From JBEVJK01 sp040510195 (GTDB lineage: Bacteria; Pseudomonadota; Alphaproteobacteria; Rhizobiales; Rhizobiaceae), in contig JBEVJK010000053.1 of assembly GCA_040510195.1 (NCBI GenBank), positions 14,567-78,566 of the forward strand: a stretch of 64,000 bases of DNA, in the 5' to 3' direction. Shown here in pieces: positions 35,736 to 44,011 of the stretch (position 1 is the stretch's first letter; each line of letters opens with the position of its first letter). Made by a program: the position numbers and the translations under genes. The notes below the pieces were generated by a model. It was not told the origin of the DNA and made no database searches. It was given only the letters and a program-made list of their open reading frames with translations.

Positions 35736-35779
35736 TCGATAAAACGTCGATAAAGTGTCGACAAACTCTCGTAAAGTCT
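35736..35779. repeat. Four tandem 11-bp repeats (candidate operator)
   Basis: TCGATAAAACG, TCGATAAAGTG, TCGACAAACTC and TCGTAAAGTCT begin at 35736, 35747, 35758 and 35769, an exact 11-bp period (about one helical turn). The first three share TCGAYAAA and the fourth lacks one base of it. The array starts 12 bp from the MarR-type gene ATG and ends about 44 bp from the oxoprolinase ATG. Tandem same-face sites suggest cooperative binding by the adjacent regulator, which is inference. Confidence 0.6.
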
Positions 35780-35822
35780 ATAAGCGTTGTGGCAAGCGAT
35801 GTCCATGCGGAACGGAACGGCG

Positions 35823-38800
35823 ATGGCGACGAAGTGGGATTTCTGGATCGATCGGGGCGGCACCTTCACCGACGTCATCGGCCGCGACCCGCAAGGGCGC
35901 CTGCATCCGCGCAAGCTGCTCTCGGAGAACCCCGAGGCGTATCGCGACGCCGCCATCCACGGCATCCGCGAGCTGCTCGGCGTGGCGGACGGTGAGGCGA
36001 TCCCGGCGGGCGCGATCGGCGACATCAAGATGGGCACGACCGTGGCGACGAATGCGCTGCTGGAGCGCAAGGGCGACCGGGTGCTGCTTCTCATCACGCG
36101 CGGCTTCCGGGACGCGCTGCGAATCGCCTACCAGGCGCGGCCGGAGATCTTCGCCAAGGAAATCCTGCTGCCCGAGTTGCTCTACGAGCGGGTGATCGAG
36201 GTCGATGAGCGGGTGCGGGCAGATGGAACGGTCGAGACGCCGCTCGACCTCGCCGGCATCGAGCCGGCGATCGAGCAAGCCAAGGCCGACGGCATAGACG
36301 CAGTCGCCATCGTGTTCATGCATGCCTGGAAGTTCTCGGCCCACGAGGAGGTCGTGGCCGGCCTGTGCCGCGACATGGGCTTTGCCCAGGTCTCGGTCAG
36401 CCATGAGGTATCGCCGCTGGTCAAGCTGGTCGGCCGCGGCGATACGACGGTGGTCGACGCCTATCTGTCGCCGATCCTGTCCCGCTATGTGCGCCAGGTG
36501 GCCGAAGCGCTCGGCATGAAAACCGGAGCGATGCAGGCCGAGGCGCCGCGGCTGATGTTCATGATGTCTTCGGGCGGGCTGACTGCGGCGGATCTCTTCC
36601 AGGGCAAGGACGCGCTGCTTTCGGGGCCGGCCGGCGGGGTGGTCGGCATGGTGGAGACGGCAAGGCTCGCCGGCTTCGACAAGGTGATCGGCTTCGACAT
36701 GGGCGGCACCTCGACCGACGTCGCCCACTATGACGGCGACTATGAGAGGGCCTTCGACACCGAGGTGGCGGGGGTGCGCGTGCGGGCGCCGATGATGCGC
36801 ATCCACACGGTGGCGGCCGGCGGCGGGTCGGTCCTGCACTTCGAGGCCGGGCGGTTCCGCGCCGGTCCGGATTCGGCGGGCGCCAATCCCGGGCCTGCCT
36901 GCTACCGGCGCGGCGGCCCGCTGGCGGTCACGGACGCCAACCTCATGCTCGGCAAGCTGCAGCCCGACTTCTTCCCGGCGATCTTCGGGCCCGGCCAGGA
37001 CGAGCCGCTCGACATTGCGGTCGTCCGAGAAGCGTTCGCGGCGCTCGCCGCCGAGATCGGCGACGGCCGCAGCCCGGAAGCGGTGGCGGAAGGCTTCATC
37101 ACCATCGCCGTGGAGAACATGGCCAACGCCATCAAGAAGATCTCGGTGCAGCGCGGCTACGACGTCACCGAGTACCTGCTCAACTGCTTCGGCGGGGCCG
37201 GCGGCCAGCATGCCTGCCTCGTGGCCGACGCGCTGGGCATGGAGGCGGTTCTCATCCATCCGTTCTCTGGCCTGCTTTCGGCCTATGGCATCGGGCTTTC
37301 CTCGGTGTTCGCTTCGCGCCAGCAGGCACTGATCCAGCCGCTCGCCGAGACGTCCGTGCCGGCCATGTCGAGGCTGATCGGCGAACTCGCCGCAGCCGTC
37401 CTGAAAGAGCTTGGCGAGCAAGGGATCGGCGAGGGCGACACGACACTCAGGCCTATCCTGCACATTCGCTACGACGGCACCGACACGGCGTTGCCGGTGC
37501 CCTTGCAGGGCGAGGACATCGGACGGGCCAGGCGCGACTTCGAGGAGGCGCACAAGGCACAGTTCGGCTTCATCTACGACGACAAGCCGATGATCATCGA
37601 GGCGGTTGCCGTCGAGGGCGTGGACAGGCGCCGCCACGGCCGAGACGAGGAGGACAGGCCGCTCGCTCCCGGCGCGGCGGAGGCCGGCGACAGCAGGCGG
37701 ATCTTCTGCGAAGGCCGCTGGCAGGCGGCCGGCATCCACCGGCGGGAGGGCCTCACGCCGGGACAGCGGATCGCCGGGCCGGCCCTCATCATCGAAAGCC
37801 ACCAGACGATCGTGGTCGAGCCCGGCTGGCAGGCGGAGATCACCGCCAAGGACCATGTGCTGCTGCGCCGCCCGTACAAGAAGCGGCGCCAGGCGGCGCT
37901 CGGAACTGAGGCAGACCCGGTGATGCTGGAGGTGTTCAACAACCTCTTCATGTCGATCGCCGAACAGATGGGCGTGACGCTGCAGAACACGGCCTACTCG
38001 GTCAACATCAAGGAAAGGCTCGACTTTTCCTGCGCGGTGTTCGACCGCGACGGGGCGCTGGTGGCCAACGCCCCCCACATGCCCGTGCATCTCGGCTCGA
38101 TGGACCGCTCGGTCGAGACGATCATCCGGTTGAATGCCGGCGACATCCACCCCGGCGACGTCTTTGCGCTCAACGCGCCCTACAACGGCGGTACGCACCT
38201 GCCGGACATCACCGTCGTGACGCCGGTCTTCGACGAAGCCGGGGGCGGCATCCTGTTCTATGTCGCATCGCGCGGACACCATGCCGATGTGGGCGGGACT
38301 GCGCCGGGATCGATGACGCCGCTCGCCACCACCGTCGACGAGGAGGGGGTGCTGTTCGACAATTTCCGCATTGTCGCCCGCGGCCGGTTCCGCGAAGCGG
38401 AGCTCCATGAGCTGTTGACCGACCACCCCTACCCTGCCCGCAACCCGCATCAGAACATCGCGGACCTCAAGGCGCAGATCGCCGCCAACGAAAAGGGCGT
38501 GGCCGAGCTGCGAAAGATGGTGGCTCATTTCGGGCTGGACGTGGTCAACGCCTATATGGGCCACGTGCAGGACAATGCCGCCGAAAGCGTGCGCCGCGTG
38601 CTGGACCGGTTGCCGGACGTAGCCGAGTACGCCTACCCGACGGACACCGGCCAGATCATCAAGGTGCGGATCTCGGTCGATCGCGCGAGGCGGCAGGCGA
38701 CCGTCGACTTCACCGGCACCTCGCCGGTGATGAAGAACAACTTCAACGCGCCGGAACCGGTGGCACGCGCCGCAGTGCTCTATGCCTTCCGGGTGATGGT

Positions 38801-39506
38801 CGAGGGCCAGATCCCGATGAACGCCGGCTGCCTGAGGCCGATCGACATCGTCATCCCCGACGGCTCGATGCTGAAGCCTGCCTATCCGGCTGCCGTGGTG
38901 GCGGGCAACGTGGAGACATCGCAACACGTGACCAACGCGCTGTTCGGCGCGATGGGCGCGCTTGCCAACGCCCAGGGCACGATGAACAACCTGACCTTCG
39001 GCAACGCCACCTACCAGTATTATGAGACCATCTGCTCGGGCTCGCCGGCGGGGCGGATGAATTCGGGCCGGGGCTTTGACGGCACCTCGGGCGTGCACAC
39101 CCACATGACCAACTCGCGCCTGACCGACCCGGAGATCCTCGAACTCCGATTTCCGGTCCTGCTCGAGGACTTCCACATCCGCGCCGGGTCGGGCGGCAAG
39201 GGCCGCTGGAGCGCCGGCGACGGCACCCGCCGCACGATCCGCTTCCTGGAGCGAATGGAATGCGCCATCCTGTCGTCGCATCGCAGCCGGCCGCCTCGCG
39301 GCGCGGCAGGTGGGGGCGACGGTGACGTCGGAACGACGCAAGTCCGACGCAAGGACGGGCGGCTGGAAACGCTCAAGGCCTGCGACCAGACGGTCCTCGA
39401 TGCCGGGGAAGCGGTGATCGTGACGACGCCGACAGCAGGAGGGTTCGGCGAGGTTGGCTACCCGCCGGAGGATGCCGCGCTCAACGAGAAGTATTCGCGC
39501 AGATAG
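35823..39506 (+). CDS. Fused hydantoinase A/B protein (5-oxoprolinase-like, ATP-dependent)
   Basis: A protein of about 1,227 residues that joins HyuA-like and HyuB-like parts in one chain, as in 5-oxoprolinase. The N-terminal hydantoinase A domains show WIDRGGTFTDVIG, KMGTTVATNALLERKG and the ATPase-type GFDMGGTSTDVA. The HyuB part begins near DPVMLEVFNNLFMSIAEQMG and contains NAPYNGGTHLPDITV and the conserved glycine-rich C-terminal region. Such enzymes open 5-oxoproline or hydantoin rings with ATP; the substrate cannot be fixed here. I chose MATKWDFW; ATGs 19 bp and 36 bp upstream (the latter out of convincing context) are possible. Its 3' end overlaps the convergent glycosyltransferase by 49 bp. 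Confidence 0.88.
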   Translation: MATKWDFWIDRGGTFTDVIGRDPQGRLHPRKLLSENPEAYRDAAIHGIRELLGVADGEAIPAGAIGDIKMGTTVATNALLERKGDRVLLLITRGFRDALRIAYQARPEIFAKEILLPELLYERVIEVDERVRADGTVETPLDLAGIEPAIEQAKADGIDAVAIVFMHAWKFSAHEEVVAGLCRDMGFAQVSVSHEVSPLVKLVGRGDTTVVDAYLSPILSRYVRQVAEALGMKTGAMQAEAPRLMFMMSSGGLTAADLFQGKDALLSGPAGGVVGMVETARLAGFDKVIGFDMGGTSTDVAHYDGDYERAFDTEVAGVRVRAPMMRIHTVAAGGGSVLHFEAGRFRAGPDSAGANPGPACYRRGGPLAVTDANLMLGKLQPDFFPAIFGPGQDEPLDIAVVREAFAALAAEIGDGRSPEAVAEGFITIAVENMANAIKKISVQRGYDVTEYLLNCFGGAGGQHACLVADALGMEAVLIHPFSGLLSAYGIGLSSVFASRQQALIQPLAETSVPAMSRLIGELAAAVLKELGEQGIGEGDTTLRPILHIRYDGTDTALPVPLQGEDIGRARRDFEEAHKAQFGFIYDDKPMIIEAVAVEGVDRRRHGRDEEDRPLAPGAAEAGDSRRIFCEGRWQAAGIHRREGLTPGQRIAGPALIIESHQTIVVEPGWQAEITAKDHVLLRRPYKKRRQAALGTEADPVMLEVFNNLFMSIAEQMGVTLQNTAYSVNIKERLDFSCAVFDRDGALVANAPHMPVHLGSMDRSVETIIRLNAGDIHPGDVFALNAPYNGGTHLPDITVVTPVFDEAGGGILFYVASRGHHADVGGTAPGSMTPLATTVDEEGVLFDNFRIVARGRFREAELHELLTDHPYPARNPHQNIADLKAQIAANEKGVAELRKMVAHFGLDVVNAYMGHVQDNAAESVRRVLDRLPDVAEYAYPTDTGQIIKVRISVDRARRQATVDFTGTSPVMKNNFNAPEPVARAAVLYAFRVMVEGQIPMNAGCLRPIDIVIPDGSMLKPAYPAAVVAGNVETSQHVTNALFGAMGALANAQGTMNNLTFGNATYQYYETICSGSPAGRMNSGRGFDGTSGVHTHMTNSRLTDPEILELRFPVLLEDFHIRAGSGGKGRWSAGDGTRRTIRFLERMECAILSSHRSRPPRGAAGGGDGDVGTTQVRRKDGRLETLKACDQTVLDAGEAVIVTTPTAGGFGEVGYPPEDAALNEKYSRR

Positions 39507-40465
39507 ATCTCGGACGAGCGGTCCATCGAGAGCGCGGCGGCAACGAAGGCGCGCGGCCGATAGTCGACCTCGCGCTCCAGGATGCGATCGAGCGCGGCGT
39601 CGAAGCCGGCCAGAGTTTGAAACGTCTCGCCGCATGCATCCGAGAAGAAGGGGACCGAGCTCGCCGGGATGGTGCTGGTGCCCGCGAGTTTCCACAGCGG
39701 ATCGGCCCAGATGCCGAAGTCCCAGGCGAGGACGGGCACGTTGGACGCCAGCGCTTCCTGATAGGCCAGGCCCTGGGTCTCGTGCTCGCACAGGAAAAGC
39801 ATGAAACGAGATCGCCGCAGCAGGTTCTCGTAGGTCGCATGATCGTGCAGCCCGTAGCGAAGCTCGGCGATTCGAAGGTTTCTTGCGGCAATCTTCTCCC
39901 TCAGCTTTTCCAGAAGACCGGGAACCAGGACGTAGCGATCCCAGCGGATCTTGTCGTAGACGAGAACGTCTATGTCCTTGGCCAGTCCACGCGTGTCGTC
40001 CCAGCGGTTGATGTCGATGCCGGCGAACCATGAGGCGAGCGTGTCGCCGTAGGCCGGCTCGAACATGGCCCGCATCCAATCGGCAAGCACGAGGTACTTC
40101 CTGAACCGCGGATCTTCCATCAGGCGCGGAGCCTGCAGCGGGTGATCGTAGAGCGACCGCCCGAGCAGCGCCGGATTGGGCAGCGACCAGCCTTCGAGAA
40201 GCGACGTGTCGCCGACGAGGCCGACCGGGTGGTCGGGATGCTGCCGCGCATACGCTTCATCGTTGATCCTGACCTCGACACCACGTCTTCGTAGGGAGGT
40301 CACGAGCAGGCCGAACGATACGTCGAAGCCCGAAAGTTTCTGTCGCCGATGGAGCTTCTGGAACAGCGGCCGGAGAAGCGGCTTCAAGTGGCGGTCGAAG
40401 CGCACGAACTTGTCTCGCTCGCGCTTGCGGTAGAACAAGAGAACCAAGCCGGGTCGCGCTGCCAC
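39458..40465 (-). CDS. Glycosyltransferase-like protein of surface polysaccharide synthesis
   Basis: A 335-residue protein with a C-terminal GT-B like half. The segment RSRFMLFLCEHETQGLAYQEALASNVP matches the donor-binding E-x7-E type motif of family 4/GT1 glycosyltransferases, and GIDINRW is typical of the linker before it. The N-terminal half (residues 1-180) is less recognisable. The start is GTG. It is convergent with the oxoprolinase gene, overlapping by 49 bp, and lies back to back with an O-antigen-ligase-like gene, which supports a role in surface glycan assembly. Donor and acceptor are unknown. Confidence 0.65.
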   Translation of the reverse strand: MAARPGLVLLFYRKRERDKFVRFDRHLKPLLRPLFQKLHRRQKLSGFDVSFGLLVTSLRRRGVEVRINDEAYARQHPDHPVGLVGDTSLLEGWSLPNPALLGRSLYDHPLQAPRLMEDPRFRKYLVLADWMRAMFEPAYGDTLASWFAGIDINRWDDTRGLAKDIDVLVYDKIRWDRYVLVPGLLEKLREKIAARNLRIAELRYGLHDHATYENLLRRSRFMLFLCEHETQGLAYQEALASNVPVLAWDFGIWADPLWKLAGTSTIPASSVPFFSDACGETFQTLAGFDAALDRILEREVDYRPRAFVAAALSMDRSSEIYLREYFSLSAASSGG

Positions 40466-40776
40466 GGTGCCCTTCCGGTCCGGACCTGGCGGCGGCGGTC
40501 ATGCGAGAGCGCGGCGCGGTGGCTACCGCGTCGGCTGCCCGCGGCTTCCGCCAGGATCGCATCGAGTGCCAAAGGTCGCTTTCCCCGACAGGTACTCCAC
40601 GCTATAGCCAGCGTCCATAGCCGATCCTCATTGCCGAGAGGTCGCCGCAAATGCCCGAGAACGAAGCCTCCAGCAGGGGCGACACCTTTCGCGAAGGCCG
40701 CGACTGCCTGGCCGCGGCGCCATCGCCGTCGCCCCCCGGAAACCAAGAGGGCGCACGGGCGAGAGCGAGATAAGAT
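40466..40776. other. 311-bp gap between divergent glycan genes, no gene seen
   Basis: Open frames cross this gap on both strands but none has a ribosome site, family signature or plausible composition. The gap presumably carries divergent promoters for the glycosyltransferase and the O-antigen-ligase-like gene. I found no strong hairpin, repeat or promoter hexamer pair. Confidence 0.4.
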
Positions 40777-41989
40777 TTGCGACTCCGGAAAAGTGCCCTG
40801 ATCGATCCGCAGGTCAATGGCTTCTATGCCGTCAGCGCGATTGCTGCGTCTTTCTTCATTTTTGCCTATTCCATCCGCTTGGGTCAGGTTCCGATCCTCA
40901 TCTACTATGCGTTGTGGTTGCCGCTGATCCTCGTCAGCTACCGAATGACCCTCGGCGCGTGGCAGGATTTGCTCCTCCCTTTCGGCATCGCTCTTTGGTG
41001 CCTCGCTTCGGTGATCTGGTCGGACGCGCCGTCGTTCACGCTGCGGGGAGGACTTCAATTCGCCAGCCATATCCTGTGCGCGGTGATCGCTGCCCGCGTG
41101 GCGAGCTTGCGTTCCTTGGCGATCGGAGCGGCTATCGGGTCCTTCTTCGTTGTCATCTATTCTTTTGTCGTGGGCGGCTATTCGGTAGACGCTTTGGACG
41201 GTTCCTACACGTTCGTGGGGGCCTTCGGCTCAAAGAACCAGCTCGGTTTCTTCTCATCGCTCTGCATCTATTTTTCGCTCGTTGCGCTGCTGGCGATGCG
41301 CCTCTCACTCCCGACCCGCATATTCTTTATTGCCGCGCTCGTCGCTGCGGGCGTCGCCCTTGCGTGGTGTCGATCGGCCACCTCGATCGCCAGCCTGGTC
41401 GGCGGCGTCGCGACGTTTCTCGGCCTCATGCTGTGCATGCGCTTCCCTCCCATGGTGCGCGCAGGCGTGCTCGCTCTCTCGGCGTCGGCCTGCGTCCTTT
41501 TTGCTGCGCTGGAGGGCGGGCTCGACCTGTTCCTCGGCCTGATGGGGCAGGGACGCCACGCTGACTGGGAGAACCTACATCTGGGCAGAAGGTCTCAACG
41601 AGATCTCCGCGAAGCCGATCCTGGGATACGGGTATCAGGCCTGGTGGGTAGAGGGTCGATCCAAGGCCGAAGAACTGTGGGAGCTCTTCTACATCGCCTC
41701 AAAGAGCGGGTTTCATTTTCACAATTTGTACCTTGAGGCCGCTGTCGAGATCGGCGCCGTCGGGCTGGCCCTTTTCCTGCTCATGATCGTCCTCATCGCC
41801 GCCAGGTACACGAAGGCCGTGCTGACGAGCCAGGATCGCGACGCACCGGCCTTGATGGGCCTGCTGGCGATGCTGCTCGTTCGTTCGTTCGTCGAGGTCG
41901 ACTTCCTGACTGCCTACGCTCCTGGATCGTTCCTGATGGTCTGGATGCTGTGCTCGTCGCGTAAAAGCACCAGGCACGACGCAGCTTGA
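40777..41989 (+). pseudogene. O-antigen ligase/polymerase family (Wzy_C-like), +1 frameshift
   Basis: A polytopic membrane protein of about 400 residues split over two frames. The first frame (TTG at 40777) encodes at least eight hydrophobic segments and FVGAFGSKNQLGFFSS, typical of the O-antigen ligase family. At about 41545-41551 the frame shifts by one extra base; the next frame reads DATLTGRTYIWAEGLNEI, GYGYQAWW and GFHFHNLYLEAAVEIG, the family's conserved periplasmic loop and following helices. Without the shift the gene would be full length. Possible explanations are a real inactivating insertion, phase variation or a sequencing error. Base composition is lower in GC than neighbours. 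Confidence 0.75.
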
Positions 41990-42028
41990 GTGAGCGGCGG
42001 CAGGCACGCGGGTCGCCCGTCACCGCCT

Positions 42029-42046
42029 CTGTCACCCCTCTGTCAT
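42029..42046 (+). promoter_or_regulatory. Pho box upstream of btaA
   Basis: CTGTCAC (42029-42035) and CTGTCAT (42040-42046) are separated by 4 bp, giving the 11-bp direct-repeat spacing of the PhoB-binding Pho box. A further CCGTCAC lies at 42017. The box sits 47 bp before the btaA ATG. PhoB control under phosphate limitation is known for btaAB in Sinorhizobium meliloti and fits the phosphorus-free lipid product. Confidence 0.85.
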
Positions 42047-42092
42047 CGGCATTCGCTAGGTCCCCTCGCAGAGGAAACGCAGGGGATTCGCC

Positions 42093-43337
42093 ATGTCCGA
42101 CTTCGCCTCCCACGTCACTCTGGCCGACGGCCGGGGCCTCGCCAAGGCGGTGCACCAGAACCGGGCGCTCAGTCGGGCCGGCATGTCAGAGCGCCTCTTC
42201 ACCTGGCTCTTCTCCGGCCTCGTCTATCCCCAGATCTGGGAGGATCCGGAGGTCGACATGGCGGCGATGAAGCTCGCCGAGGGTCAGCGGATCGTCGCCA
42301 TCGCGTCGGGCGGCTGCAACGTGTTGGCCTATTTGACGCGCGGGCCGGCGGCGATCGACGCTGTCGACCTCAACCCGGCCCACATCGCGCTCAACCGGCT
42401 CAAGCTCGCTGCGGTGGCGCGCCTGCCCCAGCAGGCCGACTTGATGCGCTTCTTCGGCGGCGACGGTCACGCGGCGAACGTCGCGGCCTATGACCGATTC
42501 CTGGCGCCGCATCTCGACCGCGCGACGCGCGCCTACTGGGATGCCAGGACATGGCGAGGCCGCCGGCGCATCGCTGTCTTTACCCGCAACTTCTACCGAA
42601 CCGGCCTGCTCGGCCTGTTCATCGCGGCGGGTCACCGCGTGGCGCGCCTGCATGGCGTCGACGTTTCGCGGATCATGGAGGCGCCCACGCTGAGCGCGCA
42701 ACGGCGCTTCTTCGAGGCCGAGATCGCGCCGCTCTTCGAGCGTCCTCTCATCCGGTTCGCGCTCGGCCGCAAGGCTTCGCTGTTCGGGCTCGGCATCCCG
42801 CCGGCCCAGTACGACCGCCTGCTGTCGGCCGGTAGCGACATGGCCGAGGTTCTCAAGGCGAGGCTTGAGAAGCTCAGCTGCGGCTTCCCGCTCGACCAGA
42901 ACTACTTCGCATGGCAGGCCTTCGCCCGGCGCTACCCGCGCGTCGGCGACGCTGCCCTGCCCGCCTACCTGGAGCCGGCGCATTTCGATACCATTCGCCG
43001 CCATGCCGGGCGCGTGCGGCTCCACCAGCGGGACGTGACGTCGCTGCTCAGGCAGAAGGCGGCGGCGGCGGTCGATCGCTTCGTTCTGCTCGACGCGCAG
43101 GACTGGATGACCGACCGACAGCTCACGGAGCTGTGGACGGAGATCACGCGCACCGCCGCGCCGGGCGCCCGCGTCATCTTCCGCACTGCGGCCGCACCCA
43201 GCCTGCTGCCCGGCCGCATCCCCGCGCATGTGCTCGACGCCTGGACCTACGAGGAAGACGCCTCCCATGCCCTGTCGGCCCGCGACCGCTCGGCGATCTA
43301 CGGCGGCTTCCACCTCTATGTGAAAAACGATCGATGA
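42093..43337 (+). CDS. btaA: S-adenosylmethionine:diacylglycerol 3-amino-3-carboxypropyltransferase
   Basis: A 414-residue DUF3419-family enzyme that transfers the aminocarboxypropyl group of SAM to diacylglycerol, the first step to the betaine lipid DGTS. Characteristic segments are FSGLVYPQIWEDPEVDM, IVAIASGGCNVLAYL (SAM-binding), AVDLNPAHIALNRLK and LLDAQDWMTDRQL. It is followed by btaB with a 4-bp overlap (ATGA) and preceded by a Pho box, so both genes should be induced on phosphate starvation, when membrane phospholipids are replaced. Confidence 0.92.
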   Translation: MSDFASHVTLADGRGLAKAVHQNRALSRAGMSERLFTWLFSGLVYPQIWEDPEVDMAAMKLAEGQRIVAIASGGCNVLAYLTRGPAAIDAVDLNPAHIALNRLKLAAVARLPQQADLMRFFGGDGHAANVAAYDRFLAPHLDRATRAYWDARTWRGRRRIAVFTRNFYRTGLLGLFIAAGHRVARLHGVDVSRIMEAPTLSAQRRFFEAEIAPLFERPLIRFALGRKASLFGLGIPPAQYDRLLSAGSDMAEVLKARLEKLSCGFPLDQNYFAWQAFARRYPRVGDAALPAYLEPAHFDTIRRHAGRVRLHQRDVTSLLRQKAAAAVDRFVLLDAQDWMTDRQLTELWTEITRTAAPGARVIFRTAAAPSLLPGRIPAHVLDAWTYEEDASHALSARDRSAIYGGFHLYVKNDR

Positions 43338-44011
43338 CCGGCGCCGAAGCCAGCATGCGGCATGCCGCGCTGATGGACGCGGTCTATCGGCGGCAGCGCC
43401 ATGTCTACGACGCCACGCGAAAGTTCTACCTTTTGGGCCGCGATCGCCTGGTCCGCCATCTCGACGTGCCGGCCGGCGGCAGCGTGCTGGAACTCGGCTG
43501 CGGCACCGGCCGCAACCTCGTGCTCGCGGCAGAGCGCTACCCCACCGCCGCGCTCTACGGCCTCGACATCTCGGCCGAGATGCTGGCGACAGCCGCCCGC
43601 TCTCTTGGCCGGGCCGAGACGGCCGGACGAGTGTGCCTCGCCGTCGGCGACGCGACGGCCTTCGATGCCGAACGGCTTTTCGGTCGCACCGAGTTCGATC
43701 GCATCTTCGTCTCCTATGCGCTGTCGATGATTCCCGCCTGGGAGCGGACCATCGCCGCAGCGCTCGACCGGCTGGCGCCCGGGGGATCGCTGTCGATCGC
43801 CGATTTCGGCCGCCAGGAGGCGCTGCCACGCTGGTTCAGGCTCGGCCTGCGGCGCTGGCTCACGGCCTTTCACGTGGCGCCGCGGGACGCGTTGCTGGGG
43901 GTACTGGAGGCCGAATGCCGACGTCGGGGAGCCGAGCTTTCCTTCACGACGCTGCATCGCGGCTATGCCGTGCACGCCATCGTCCGCACGCCCGGCAAGG
44001 CCCGACCCTAG
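43334..44011 (+). CDS. btaB: Diacylglycerylhomoserine N-methyltransferase
   Basis: A 225-residue class I methyltransferase with the SAM motif VLELGCGTGRNLVLAA, the acidic LYGLDISAEML and the post-motif FVSYALSMIPAW. Directly coupled to btaA, it is expected to add three methyl groups to the homoserine headgroup to give diacylglyceryl-N,N,N-trimethylhomoserine. Its TAG stop shares CTAG with the stop of the convergent serine hydrolase. Confidence 0.9.
   Translation: MTGAEASMRHAALMDAVYRRQRHVYDATRKFYLLGRDRLVRHLDVPAGGSVLELGCGTGRNLVLAAERYPTAALYGLDISAEMLATAARSLGRAETAGRVCLAVGDATAFDAERLFGRTEFDRIFVSYALSMIPAWERTIAAALDRLAPGGSLSIADFGRQEALPRWFRLGLRRWLTAFHVAPRDALLGVLEAECRRRGAELSFTTLHRGYAVHAIVRTPGKARP

Noticed and set aside
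35778..40079. A 1,433-codon open frame on the minus strand opposite the oxoprolinase gene
   Set aside because: It is antisense to a gene with clear family domains. Long antisense frames are common in GC-rich DNA, the composition is Arg/His/Gly-rich and no domain is recognisable.
40602..40817. A 71-codon minus-strand frame in the gap between glycan genes
   Set aside because: It has no ribosome site and overlaps the start of the O-antigen-ligase-like gene; its composition is that of a shadow frame.
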